Shown here one piece after another: positions 35,667 through 44,348 of a stretch of DNA of 64,000 nt. The DNA lies in contig CAVVCU010000008.1 in assembly GCA_963746825.1 (NCBI GenBank), positions 257,570 to 321,569 of the forward strand. The letters run 5' to 3'. The translations under genes were made by a program, and so were the position numbers. Within the stretch, counting starts at the first letter, position 1. Each line of letters begins with the position of its first letter. The stretch is from JACVRW01 sp963746825 (GTDB lineage Bacteria; Actinomycetota; Thermoleophilia; Solirubrobacterales; Thermoleophilaceae). Under the pieces are notes generated by a model that did not search any database, was not told where the DNA came from, and saw nothing but the letters and a program-made list of their open reading frames with translations.

Positions 35667-37447
35667 GTGACGGTCACACCGGTCAGCGAGGGCGGCGACG
35701 CGCTCGAGCGCGTACGGCGGGAGAACCAGACGCTATACGCGGTCATCAAGACCGTCTCCTCATCGCTCGCCCTCGACCGGGTCCTCGGCGGCATCGTGGA
35801 CATCGCCACCGACGCCACGGCCTGCCACGCCTGTTTCGTCTACTTCCTCGAGGGCGAGCGGCTGGTGCTGCGCGCCGCCAGTCCTCAATACGCCCACCTC
35901 GTGGGCGAGATCGGTTGGGGCCTCGACGAGGGTCTGACCGGCTGGGTGGCGCGCACCAAGACGCCCGAGTTCATCCGGGAGAACGCCCTGCAGGACCCGC
36001 GCATGCGCTACGTGCCCGAGTTGGAGGAGGAGCGCTTCCAGTCGATGATCGCCGTGCCCGTGCTCGACCGGGCCGGCGACGTGATCGGCGTGATCGTCCT
36101 CCACACCCAGGCGCCGCGGGAGTTCGAGGATGACGTGCTCAACTTCCTCGTTCACACCGCCTCTCTGGTTGCGGGCGCCATAGAGAACGCGAAGCTCTAC
36201 GGCGAGGCCCGGCGCCGCGTGGATGCCCTGACCACGCTCACGGAGCTGAGCCAGTCACTCGCCTCGGTGGCGCTCCGAGAGGATCTCTACGACGCCGTGA
36301 CCCGCGGCGCGCGCCAGCTTCTGGGGGCGGACTCGTGCCAGATCTGGCGCCTCGACCCGGAGGCTTCCGACCTGGTGCTCGCCGCCACCGACCCTCCCAA
36401 CGCTCCCGAATCGAGCCCGGGCGAGTACCGGGCCGCTCTGATGCTCGACCTCTTGCGCCGCGCGGGAGGCGACCGCGCCGCCGCTGCGGTTCGCGGGGTC
36501 GAGGAGGACGAGCGGCTGTTGGTCGCGCCGCTGGCCGCGGGGGACGAGCAGCTGGGCATCCTCTGCTGTCTGGTTCGCGGCCGGGGTTTCGGCGACGAGG
36601 ACCCGGGGCTGCTGCGTGCCGTTGCCAACCAGACCGCCGTGGGCCTCAAGAAGGCGGAGCTGATCGAGCGCCTGACCGCGGAGAACATCGTCAAGGACAT
36701 GTTCGAGGCGCTCGCCGCCGGTTCTCTGGCGGTGGCCGAGGCCAAGGCCGTGGAGGCCCGTTGCGATCTCTCGCGTCCCCACGTGTTCCTCCATGCCGAG
36801 CGAGCTGCCGCGCAGGAGCCCGGCGCCGCCGTGGCCCGAGCTCGTGGCTCGTGTGCAGGCCCGGTTGCGACGCGTGTACCGCCGAGCGTTCTTCGACGCC
36901 CGCCACGACAGCCTGCGGGCGCTCGTGCCCCTGGCCTCCGCGGATCGCGACGCCGATCGAGCAGCTGGGACGCGCGTGCAATGCGCTGGCACGTGAGTAC
37001 GGCCTCCTGGTCGGCCTCACCGAACCCGACACCGGCGCCGCGGGGGCGCGGCGGCGCATGCGCGAGGCGGCCGACGCCGCCCGCATCCTGCGCTCGCTGG
37101 CCGGTGGGGGTGGAGCGGTCTCCTACGACCAGCTCGGCGCCTACCGCTACCTCGTCCACCTGGAGCTCGACGAGGCGCCACAGGACCGCTACGGGCAGGC
37201 GGTGGAGGCGTTGCTGGAGTACGACGCGCGGCGCAACGCCCAGCTGGTTGAGACGCTCGAGACCTTCCTGGGAGCTCGCTCGAGCGTTACCACGAGCGCC
37301 CGCGCTCTCTACATCCACCCCAACACCGTGCGTCAGCGCCTCGACCGCATCGAGCAGATCACCGGGGTGAAGCTGCGAGAGGCGGATCTGCTGTCGCTCG
37401 AGCTGGCCCTGAAGGTCGCTCGCTTGCACACGGTGCGGGAGCCCTAG
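35667..37447 (+). CDS. GAF-domain PucR-type transcriptional regulator, two frameshifts
   Basis: Cytosolic regulator of about 592 residues. It has two GAF-like domains, residues about 20-165 (YAVIKTVSSSLALDRVLGGI, GWVARTKTPEFIRENALQDP, SMIAVPVLDRAGDVIGVIVL) and 185-330 (LTELSQSLASVALREDLYDA), and a C-terminal PucR helix-turn-helix (TSARALYIHPNTVRQRLDRI). One-base shifts near 36800 and 36955 join the parts through ELVARVQARLRRVYRRAFFD and LGRACNALAREYGLLVGL. Start GTG 35667 has AAAGGAGG 8 bases before it. It is divergent from amt with 162 bases between, so it may control ammonium uptake; PucR proteins commonly govern nitrogen or purine use. Target is inference. Confidence 0.82.
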
Positions 37448-37451
37448 GCGC

Positions 37452-37670
37452 GTGCTGCTCTTCCTGCTTACCGGTGACATCCCGCTGATCCTGTTCGTGG
37501 GCCTGCTGATCCTCTGCTACCTGACGGCCTGGGATCTCTGGGGCGAGAAGGAGCTCCCCTTCCTGTTCAAGGCGTGGTGGGTACTGCTCGTGTTCATCAC
37601 GAATCTGGTCGGCTACGCCGCGTTTCGGATCTGGCTTGCCGCCCGCCGCCGCGGGCGCCAGGAGGCCTAG
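37452..37670 (+). CDS. Small two-helix membrane protein
   Basis: A 72-residue protein from GTG 37452 with two membrane helices (IPLILFVGLLILCYLTAW and WWVLLVFITNLVGYAAF) and a basic C-terminus (RIWLAARRRGRQEA). It resembles phospholipase_D-nuclease N-type small proteins in layout, but I do not assign a family. It sits 5 bases after the PucR gene and is followed at once by the sensor-like protein. Confidence 0.6.
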   Translation: MLLFLLTGDIPLILFVGLLILCYLTAWDLWGEKELPFLFKAWWVLLVFITNLVGYAAFRIWLAARRRGRQEA

Positions 37671-38335
37671 CTGACGATCCGGGCCAAGCTCTACGCGGCC
37701 ATCCTGCTGACGATCGTGGGGCCGCTTGTGACCATCGCCGTGGCCCTTCAGGCGCAGATCTGAGCTCGGCGAGCGCTTCGACGAGGTGCGCGAACGCGCT
37801 CGCCACGAGAGCCTGGCCCGCGAGCTCAAGTTCGGCGTTACCGACCTGAACGGCTGGCAGACGGCCTACGGATACGACAACGGGGCGTCGCGACCGCGCT
37901 TCGAGCGCTCCGTGGCGGCCTTTCGCAACGACCTCCGCGCGGGCGGGCGAAGTCCTGACCGAGCCGACCGAGCGCCGCCTGCTGAACGAGCTGAACGACG
38001 GCTTCGACCGCTTCATGAACGTCGACGTGGTCGCCTACCGCGCGCTTCGCAACGGCCGCGAGGAGGCGGTGCGCAGGCTCTTCCTGGGCCCCGAGATCCA
38101 GAACTTCGAGTCGATCGCAGCCACCAGCGAGCGGCTCGCACGCTACGAGGGGCGCCGCGCGACGGCCACCGAGCAGGCGTTCGCCGATGCCAGGGACGAC
38201 GCGCGCAAGCGCCTGATCGCCGTGGCCCTGGGGGCCGGGCTCGTGATCGTGCTGCTGCTCGTGACCGCGTGGGACGTAGCCCGCCTCGCCCTCGAGGGTG
38301 CGAAGGACCGCGAGCCCACTCGGAACGGCTCGTGA
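37671..38335 (+). CDS. Sensor-like membrane protein without output domain, two frameshifts
   Basis: The frame starts right after the previous stop with LTIRAKLYAAILLTIVGPLV, the N-terminal helix of many chemoreceptor or histidine-kinase-like sensors; only a CTG is available as start, so the start is uncertain. One-base shifts near 37760 and 37945 join ERFDEVRERARHESLARELK, LTEPTERRLLNELNDGFDRF and a second membrane helix LIAVALGAGLVIVLLLVTAW. The outer part is a four-helix-bundle-like coil. Corrected length about 220 residues. After helix 2 only a tail of about 20 residues remains, so there is no HAMP, kinase or methyl-accepting domain. Its stop overlaps the antiporter start. Confidence 0.5.
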
Positions 38336-39585
38336 CCGAAGACGTCCTGCTCACCCTGAGCCTGCTTCTTCTCGCGGCGCTGCTCGCCCGCTTTCTGGCC
38401 AGCCTCATCCCGATTCCCGAGATCCTCGTGCTGGTGGCGATGGGGGCGCTGTTCGGGCCCTCGGCGCTCGACGTGATCGAGGTGCCGATCGACTCGCTCG
38501 GCGCCCAGCTGATGTTCACGCTCGGCGTATCGATGATCCTGTTCTACGGGGGGCTGAACCTCTCGCTTCCCGTCCTGCGCAGGGTGTGGCTGGGCCTCGG
38601 ACTCCTGGTCCTGCCCGGCGTGGTCGCCACGGCGCTCGTGGTCGGGCTGATCGCCCACCTGGTCTTCGATCTCTCCTTCTCGGCCTCCATCCTCCTGGGG
38701 GCGGTACTCGCACCAACCGACCCGGCGATCCTGATCCCGCTGTTCGTGGGCTCGCGCCTGCGCGCCAAGGTGGCGCAGACCGTGGTGGCCGAGTCGGCCT
38801 TCAACGATCCCACCGGCGCCGCGTTGGCTCTGGCGCTGGCCGGGGTGGTGGTGACCGGCGACGCTTCGATCGCCGGCCCTGTGGCCGAGTTCGCGCTCGA
38901 CCTGGGCGTGAGCACCGTGATCGGGGTGATAGCCGGCGTGGGGCTGTCCGCGGTGATCTCCAGCCACCGCGCGGGCATCTGGCGCGAGTCGTCGGCGCTG
39001 GCGGTGCTGACCGTGGTCACGATCAGCTTCTTCTCCCTCGACTCCTCGGGAGGCAGCGGCTATCTGGGCGCCTTCCTGGCCGGCCTGATCGTGGGCAACA
39101 TGGAGCACCTGGGCCTGGCGATGAACCACGAGCACGAGCAGGAGATGAAGGTGTTCGCCGGCGGGGCGGCGGACCTGGTCACGCTGTTCGTGTTCGTGGT
39201 CCTCGGTGCCAATATCCCCTTCGACGACCTCGGCCAGTACCTGCTGCCCGGTCTAGCCGTCCTCGCCGTGTTGCTCCTGGTGGCCCGCCCGCTGGTCGTT
39301 CTGGCCTGCACGCTTCCCGACCGGCGGGCGCGCTGGACCCGGCAGGAGATCCTGTTCCTGTGCTGGACGCGCGAGACCGGAGTGGTGCCCGCGGCCCTGG
39401 TGGGTGTGCTGGCGGGCCTGGGAGTGCCCAACATCGAGCTCTACGCGAGCGTGGTGGCGATGGCGATCGTGCTCACGCTGGTGTTACAGGCGCTCCCGGC
39501 CCCTCGCCTGGCTGCCCGCCTGGGCTTGCTCGATGGTCCCCGCCGCCTCGAGCCGACGCCTGCCGTGGATCAGGAGGCGGCCTAG
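38332..39585 (+). CDS. Cation:proton antiporter, CPA1 (NhaP-like)
   Basis: Na+ or K+/H+ antiporter of 417 residues with about 12 membrane helices. CPA1 marks: ILLGAVLAPTDPAILIPLF with TDP in helix 4-5, AESAFNDPTGAALALALAGV with the ion-binding Asn-Asp pair in FNDP, and FLCWTRETGVVPAALVG near helix 11. It lacks a long cytosolic tail. GTG 38332 overlaps the sensor-like gene, making a four-gene set with the PucR regulator. It converges on a glutamine synthetase gene with a 4-base overlap. Confidence 0.9.
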   Translation: MTEDVLLTLSLLLLAALLARFLASLIPIPEILVLVAMGALFGPSALDVIEVPIDSLGAQLMFTLGVSMILFYGGLNLSLPVLRRVWLGLGLLVLPGVVATALVVGLIAHLVFDLSFSASILLGAVLAPTDPAILIPLFVGSRLRAKVAQTVVAESAFNDPTGAALALALAGVVVTGDASIAGPVAEFALDLGVSTVIGVIAGVGLSAVISSHRAGIWRESSALAVLTVVTISFFSLDSSGGSGYLGAFLAGLIVGNMEHLGLAMNHEHEQEMKVFAGGAADLVTLFVFVVLGANIPFDDLGQYLLPGLAVLAVLLLVARPLVVLACTLPDRRARWTRQEILFLCWTRETGVVPAALVGVLAGLGVPNIELYASVVAMAIVLTLVLQALPAPRLAARLGLLDGPRRLEPTPAVDQEAA

Positions 39586-40960
39586 AACAACTGCAGATAG
39601 CGGTCGATCTCCCACTGCGTCACCTGGTCGTGCCAGTCCCGAAATTCCTGGCGCTTGATCTGCACGAAGTAGTCGAGGTAGTCCTCGCGACCGGTGTTGC
39701 CCAGCGCCTTGCGCAGGACGTCGCATTTCTCCAGCTCGCGCGTGGCGTCGAGCAGGTTGCCCGGCAGTAGCTCCACACCGAGCTCGGCGCGCCGCTCGTC
39801 GTCGAGCTCGTGCAGGTTCAGCTCGGTCGTCGGCTCACCGGCGTCGAGCTCGCGCTCGATGCCGTCGAGACCCGCAGCCAGCACCGCGGCCGCCCCGAGG
39901 TAGGGGTTGCAGGAGCCGTCGACCGTGCGGTCCTCCACGCGGCCGGCAGCCGGGATGCGCAGCATCTGGGTGCGGTTGTTGTAGCCGTAGCTCACATAGA
40001 CCGGCGCCCAGCTCGAGCCGCTGCGCGTGCCCACCACCAGACGCTTGTAGCGAGCCGACGGTGGGCGCGGTGAGGGCGATGTAGGCCTTGGCGTGGGCCT
40101 TCAGGCCGCCGATGAAGCTGTAGGCCAGCGGGGTCAGCCCCAGGCCGCGCGGGTCGTCGGAGGGATCGGTCTCGAACACGTTCTCGCCGTCCTTCCACAG
40201 GCTCATGTGGAAGTGGCAGCCGTTGCCGGTCAAATGGCCGAAGGGCTTGGGCATGAACGTGGCGATCAGCCCGCGCTCCTGCGCCAGCGACTCCACCATG
40301 TAGCGGAAGAAGATCGCGCGGTCGCAGGTGGTCAGCGCGTCCGCGAAGTCGAAGTTCTGCTCGAACTGGCCGTTGGCGTCCTCGTGATCGTTGGCGTAGT
40401 TGTTCCAGCCGAGCGCGGTGATGTAACGCGATACCTCCGACATGAAGTCGAGGTTGCGCGTGAGCGCGCGCATGTCGTAACAGGGCTGGTCGAGCGTGTC
40501 GAGCGGGTCGGCCAGTTCGATCGAGCCGTCGTCGAGCTTGCGCACCAGGAAGTACTCGAGCTCCGCGCCGATCTTGAACTCGTAGCCCATCGACGCGGCC
40601 CGGTCGAGCACGCCTCGGAGAATGGTGCGCGGGCAGTAGGGCCAGGCCTCGCCCTCGACGGTCACGTCGCAGGCCAGGCGCGCGACGTTCGGCCGCCAGG
40701 GCAGTGGTGTCAGCGAGCGGACGTCGGGTATCGCGGCGAGGTCCGGATCGTTCGGCCGCTGGCCGATCGCGCCCGCGGCAAAGCCGGCGAATCCGGCGCC
40801 GTCCTCGAGCAGCCCGTCGAGGTGTCGCGCCGGCACGAGCTTGGCGTTGGGCTTGCCGTGCATGTCGACGAACTGGGCGAACAGGAACTCCACGTCGTTC
40901 TCGTGGATATACCGCTCGACGTCCTCGGCGGGAGCTGGGCGCGGAGAAGGGCTCGTTCAT
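39582..40960 (-). CDS. Glutamine synthetase family enzyme (GlnT/GMA synthetase-like), copy 1, two frameshifts
   Basis: ATP-dependent ligase joining glutamate to ammonia or an amine, 458 residues when corrected. ATG 40960 gives MNEPF; an extra base near 40936 leads into EDVERYIHENDVEFLFAQFV, then KIGAELEYFLVRK, GQFEQNFDFADALTTCDRAI, MPKPFGHLTGNGCHFHMSLW (the ATP/metal-binding region) and, after a second extra base near 40042, SYKRLVVGTRSG and DGSCNPYLGAAAVLAAGLDG. No adenylylation-loop Tyr motif is seen. It diverges from the first amidotransferase gene, so it belongs to the amino-nitrogen cluster. Methylamine, giving gamma-glutamylmethylamide, is a possible substrate; the sequence alone cannot separate this from glutamine formation. 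Confidence 0.85.
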
Positions 40961-40995
40961 AGCGCCAACGTACCCGTTCGCGCGGAGCGCGGCCA

Positions 40996-41034
40996 ATGTG
41001 GGCTACGCACATAGCGCCCGGGCGAATTGTTCGC
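40996..41034. promoter_or_regulatory. Two palindromes between divergent nitrogen genes
   Basis: The 120-base gap between glutamine synthetase copy 1 and the first amidotransferase gene holds ATGTG-N7-CACAT at 40996-41012 and GCGAA-TTG-TTCGC at 41022-41034. Both are perfect in their five-base arms and suit a dimeric regulator. They do not match the AT-rich palindrome found twice further on, so a different regulator is implied. Confidence 0.4.
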
Positions 41035-41080
41035 GGGCCTGCCATGGGGACGCGCGGTGGGCCCTCCTACACTCGTTCTC

Positions 41081-41983
41081 ATGTGCGGAATCGCCGGTTT
41101 GTTCAGCAAGTCGCCGGAGGTGAACGACTCGCTCGGCCGCCATCTGGCCGAGATGCTTCTCCAGCTCGGCGACCGGGGCCCCGACAGCGCCGGCGTGGCG
41201 ATCTACCGCGACCGGGTGGCGTCCGGCTTCACGAAGGTCACGCTGCACTCCGCCGACCCACGCCAGGACTGGCAAGCGGTGCAGGCCGCTCTGGCCTCGG
41301 CCTTCGGCGCGGGCGAGCCCGAGGTGCGCGCGAGCCACGCCGTGATCGTGGTCGAGACCGACGCCGAGACGACCGTGGCCTGGCTGCGCGAGCGGTATCC
41401 CGAGTTGCGCGTGATGAGCGCCGGCGAGGCGATCGAGATCTACAAGGAGGCGGGATTGCCGAGCGAGTTCGTCGAGCGCTTCGACCTCGCCTCGATGAGC
41501 GGCACCCACGCGCTCGGGCACACGCGCATGGCCACGGAGAGCAAGGTCACCACCGACGGCTCGCACCCGTTCTCGACCGGGCTCGACCTCTGCCTGGTGC
41601 ACAACGGCTCGCTCTCCAACCACAATCGCCTGCGTGAGCAGCTGCGCGCGGAGGGCATCGAGTTTCAGACGCTCAACGACACCGAGGTCGCGGCCGGCTA
41701 TCTCACCTGGAAGCTGCGCGAGGGGGCCTCGCTGGAGGCGGCGCTCGAGGGCTGCCTCGAGGACCTCGACGGCTTCTACACCTTCGCCGTGGGCACGGTC
41801 GACGGCTTCGCCGTCCTGCGCGACCCGATCGCCTGCAAGCCCGCCGTGATGGCGGAGACCGAGGAATGGGTGGCCATGGCCTCCGAGTACCGGGCGATCG
41901 CCACCCTGCCCGGCGCCGACGACGCGCGCATGTGGGAGCCCGAGCCGGGCCAGGTGTACAGCTGGGAGCGCCAGCCCGCCTGA
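41081..41983 (+). CDS. Class II glutamine amidotransferase subunit (GltB N-domain/GlxB/MgsA-like), copy 1
   Basis: Stand-alone amidotransferase domain, 300 residues, that hydrolyses glutamine (or a gamma-glutamylamide) and passes the nitrogen on. ATG 41081 leaves Cys2 as the N-terminal nucleophile (MCGIAGLFSKS). Other Ntn-hydrolase marks: QLGDRGPDSAGVAIY, HTRMATESKVTTDGSHPF, CLVHNGSLSNHNRLREQL (oxyanion Asn/Gly), LNDTEVAAGYLTWKLREG and DLDGFYTFAVG. It corresponds to the N-terminal domain of glutamate synthase; separate genes for its three domains are found in GlxBCD and N-methylglutamate synthase MgsABC. Its TGA overlaps the next ATG. Confidence 0.9.
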   Translation: MCGIAGLFSKSPEVNDSLGRHLAEMLLQLGDRGPDSAGVAIYRDRVASGFTKVTLHSADPRQDWQAVQAALASAFGAGEPEVRASHAVIVVETDAETTVAWLRERYPELRVMSAGEAIEIYKEAGLPSEFVERFDLASMSGTHALGHTRMATESKVTTDGSHPFSTGLDLCLVHNGSLSNHNRLREQLRAEGIEFQTLNDTEVAAGYLTWKLREGASLEAALEGCLEDLDGFYTFAVGTVDGFAVLRDPIACKPAVMAETEEWVAMASEYRAIATLPGADDARMWEPEPGQVYSWERQPA

Positions 41984-42675
41984 TGGCCGCGGTGGAGACG
42001 GCAGCCACCGAAGTCGACCTGGCCGTGACGCCGCTGCGGGAGCTGAACGCCCGGCTGCACGACGCGCCGCAGGGCCGCTGGCGGGTGCTCAACCCGCGCG
42101 GCGCCCACGCGGTGGCGGTGGGCATCGACGCTCCCATCGAGGTCGAGATCGAGGGCCACGTGGGCTACTACTGCGCGGGCATGAACAAGCAGGCGACCGT
42201 GCGGGTGCGCGGCAACGCCGGAGTCGGCCTGGCCGAGAACACCATGTCGGGCACGATCGTGGTCGAGGGCAGCGCCAGCCAGTCGGCCGGCGCCACCGGA
42301 CGCGGCGGCCTGCTCGTGGTGCACGGCAGCGCCGCGGCCCGCTGCGGGATATCGATGAAGGGAATCGACATCGTGGTGCACGGCTCGGTGGGGCACATGA
42401 GCGCGTTCATGGCCCAGAAGGGCTGCCTCGTGGTCTGCGGCGACGCCGGCGACGCTCTCGGCGACTCGATCTACGAGTCGCATCTCTACGTGCGCGGTTC
42501 GGTGGCCGGGCTGGGCGCCGACTGCGTAGAGAAGGAGATGAAGGAGCACCACGTGACCGAGCTGCACGACCTGCTGCAGCGCGCGGAGGCCGACTTCGAC
42601 CCGTCCGAGTTTCGCCGCTACGGCTCGGCCCGCACGCTCTACAACTTCGACGTCGACAACGCGGGGGCCTACTGA
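41983..42675 (+). CDS. GXGXG beta-helix subunit (GltB C-domain/GlxC/MgsB-like), copy 1
   Basis: Protein of 230 residues matching the C-terminal right-handed beta-helix of glutamate synthase. Repeating G-x-x-G-x-x turns are seen as VEIEGHVGYYCAGMNKQATV, VRGNAGVGLAENTMSGTIVV, GATGRGGLLVVHGSAAARCG and GDALGDSIYESHLYVRG. In glutamate synthase this part is structural and links amidotransferase and FMN barrel. It overlaps its neighbours by one base on both sides (TGATG), giving strict co-translation and implying a 1:1:1 complex. Confidence 0.9.
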   Translation: MAAVETAATEVDLAVTPLRELNARLHDAPQGRWRVLNPRGAHAVAVGIDAPIEVEIEGHVGYYCAGMNKQATVRVRGNAGVGLAENTMSGTIVVEGSASQSAGATGRGGLLVVHGSAAARCGISMKGIDIVVHGSVGHMSAFMAQKGCLVVCGDAGDALGDSIYESHLYVRGSVAGLGADCVEKEMKEHHVTELHDLLQRAEADFDPSEFRRYGSARTLYNFDVDNAGAY

Positions 42676-43989
42676 TGGCGCTTCACCGCCCCCCGCGAGG
42701 GCGCGATCTTCGACCGCCGCGCGATCGCCGAGATCCAGCGCGCCGCCAACGAGGGCATCTACGACATCCGCGGCTTCGGCGCCAAGCGCCACGTGCCCCA
42801 CTTCGACGACCTGCTCTTCCTGGGCGCGAGCGTGTCGCGCTACCCGCTCGAGGGCTACCGCGAGCGCTGCGACACCGACGTGGTGCTGGGCGATCGCAAC
42901 GCCAAGAAGCCGCTGCACCTCAAGGTGCCGATCACCATCGCCGGCATGAGCTTTGGCGCCCTCTCGGCACCGGCCAAGGAGGCACTCGGCCGCGGCGCGA
43001 GCGCGGTCGGCACATGCACCACCACCGGCGACGGCGGCATGACGCCCGAGGAGCGCGGGCACTCCGATCTGCTCGTGTACCAACTGCTGCCCTCGCGCTA
43101 CGGGATGAACCCCGACGACCTGCGCAAGGCCGACGCAATCGAGATCGTCGTGGGCCAGGGCGCCAAGCCCGGCGGCGGCGGCATGCTGCTGGGCCAGAAG
43201 ATCTCCGACCGCGTGGCCGAGATGCGCGACCTGCCCAAGGGCATCGACCAGCGCAGCGCCTGCCGCCACCCGGACTGGACCGGGCCCGACGACATGGAGA
43301 TCAAGATCGGCGAGCTGCGCGAGATCACCGACTGGCAGAAGCCGATCTTCGTGAAGATCGGCGGCTCGCGGCCCTACTACGACGTGGCGCTGGCCGTGAA
43401 GGCGGGTGCCGACGTGGTGGTGCTCGACGGCATGCAGGGCGGCACCGCTGCCACCCAGGAGGTGTTCATCGAGAACGTGGGCATCCCCATCCTCTCCGCG
43501 ATCCCGCCCGCGGTGGAATCGCTCAAGGAGCTGGGGATGCACCGCAAGGTGCAGCTCGTGGTGTCGGGCGGCATCCGCTCGGGCGCCGACGTGGCCAAGG
43601 CGCTGGCGCTCGGGGCGGACGCGGTGTCCATCGGGGTGGCCGCGCTGATCGCCCTGGGCGACAACGCGCCGGAGCTGGCCGACGAGTACGCGAAGCTCGG
43701 GACCGCCCCGGGCTTCTACGACGACTGGCACGAGGGGCGCGACCCGGCCGGCATCTCCACCCAGGACGAGGAGCTCGCGGCTCGCTTCGACCCCGAGCTC
43801 GGCGGCCGGCGCCTGGCCAACTACCTGCGCACGATGACGCTCGAGACCCAGACGCTGGCCCGCGCCTGCGGCAAGTCGCACGTGCACAACCTCGAGCCCG
43901 AGGACCTGGTGGCGCTGACGATCGAGGCGGCGGCGATGGCGCGGGTGCCGCTGGCGGGGACGTCGTGGGTGCCCGGCTTGTCGGATTAA
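42675..43989 (+). CDS. FMN-binding glutamate-synthase-like subunit (GltB central/GlxD/MgsC-like), copy 1, lacks Fe-S cysteines; one frameshift
   Basis: TIM-barrel subunit that would reduce the imine formed from 2-oxoglutarate and the transferred nitrogen. The start MALHRPPR runs into a C6 run near 42690; with five C it continues EGAIFDRRAIAEIQRAANEG into HVPHFDDLLFLGASVSRYPL. FMN-barrel marks: ITIAGMSFGALSAPAKEALG, TTTGDGGMTPEE, GQGAKPGGGGMLLGQKI, VVVLDGMQGGTAATQEVF and LVVSGGIRSGADVAKALALG. Where copy 2 has its Cys cluster this one reads TAPGFYDDWHEGRDPAGIST, with no Cys, so a [3Fe-4S] centre is unlikely. Corrected length 437. Confidence 0.88.
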
Positions 43990-44003
43990 ACAAATTTGTC
44001 TAA
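43986..44003. promoter_or_regulatory. AT-rich palindrome, candidate GntR operator, site 1
   Basis: TTAAACAAATTTGTCTAA is an almost perfect 18-base palindrome (core ACAAATTTGT) in a sequence that is otherwise about 70% GC. It overlaps the stop codon of the FMN subunit and ends 12 bases before the soxD-like GTG. A close relative lies at 51620-51637. The GntR regulator at 50800 is the natural candidate to bind both. Confidence 0.55.
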
Positions 44004-44015
44004 GATCGCCCGGCG

Positions 44016-44348
44016 GTGTCCTACGTCCTCAACTGTCCCAACTGCGGCCCCCGCGAGGTCACCGATTTCGGCTTCGGCGGCGAGGTCAATGCCCGGCCCG
44101 GGCCCAACCCGAGCCAGCGCGAGCTGAACACCTACAACTACTTTCGCCGCAACGTGGCCGGGGTCCAGCGCGAGTGGTGGAGCCACCGCTCGGGTTGCGG
44201 CGCCTGGTTCCTGGCCGAGCGTGACACGCGCACCAACGAGGTGCTTCTGACCGAGCTTCCCGGCTCGGCCGACGACGCCCCCGGGGGCGGTCCGGCGCCC
44301 GGTGGCGCGGGCGAAGCCGCGGGCCTGGGCGGGACGGGAACGCTGTGA
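44016..44348 (+). CDS. soxD: Sarcosine oxidase/N-methylglutamate dehydrogenase delta subunit (SoxD/MgdB-like)
   Basis: Zinc-binding small subunit of the heterotetrameric sarcosine oxidase family, 110 residues. MSYVLNCPNCGPREVTDFGF supplies the first Cys pair, and WWSHRSGCGAWFLAERDTRT the His and Cys of the second half of the site. The last 25 residues are a Gly/Ala/Pro tail. GTG 44016 follows a palindrome likely to be the operator of this transcript. Its stop overlaps the alpha-subunit GTG. Confidence 0.9.
   Translation: MSYVLNCPNCGPREVTDFGFGGEVNARPGPNPSQRELNTYNYFRRNVAGVQREWWSHRSGCGAWFLAERDTRTNEVLLTELPGSADDAPGGGPAPGGAGEAAGLGGTGTL

Noticed and set aside
41776..43887. Another 700-residue minus-strand frame across the first synthase module
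   Set aside because: Same cause: antisense of the GXGXG and FMN subunits, no recognisable domains.
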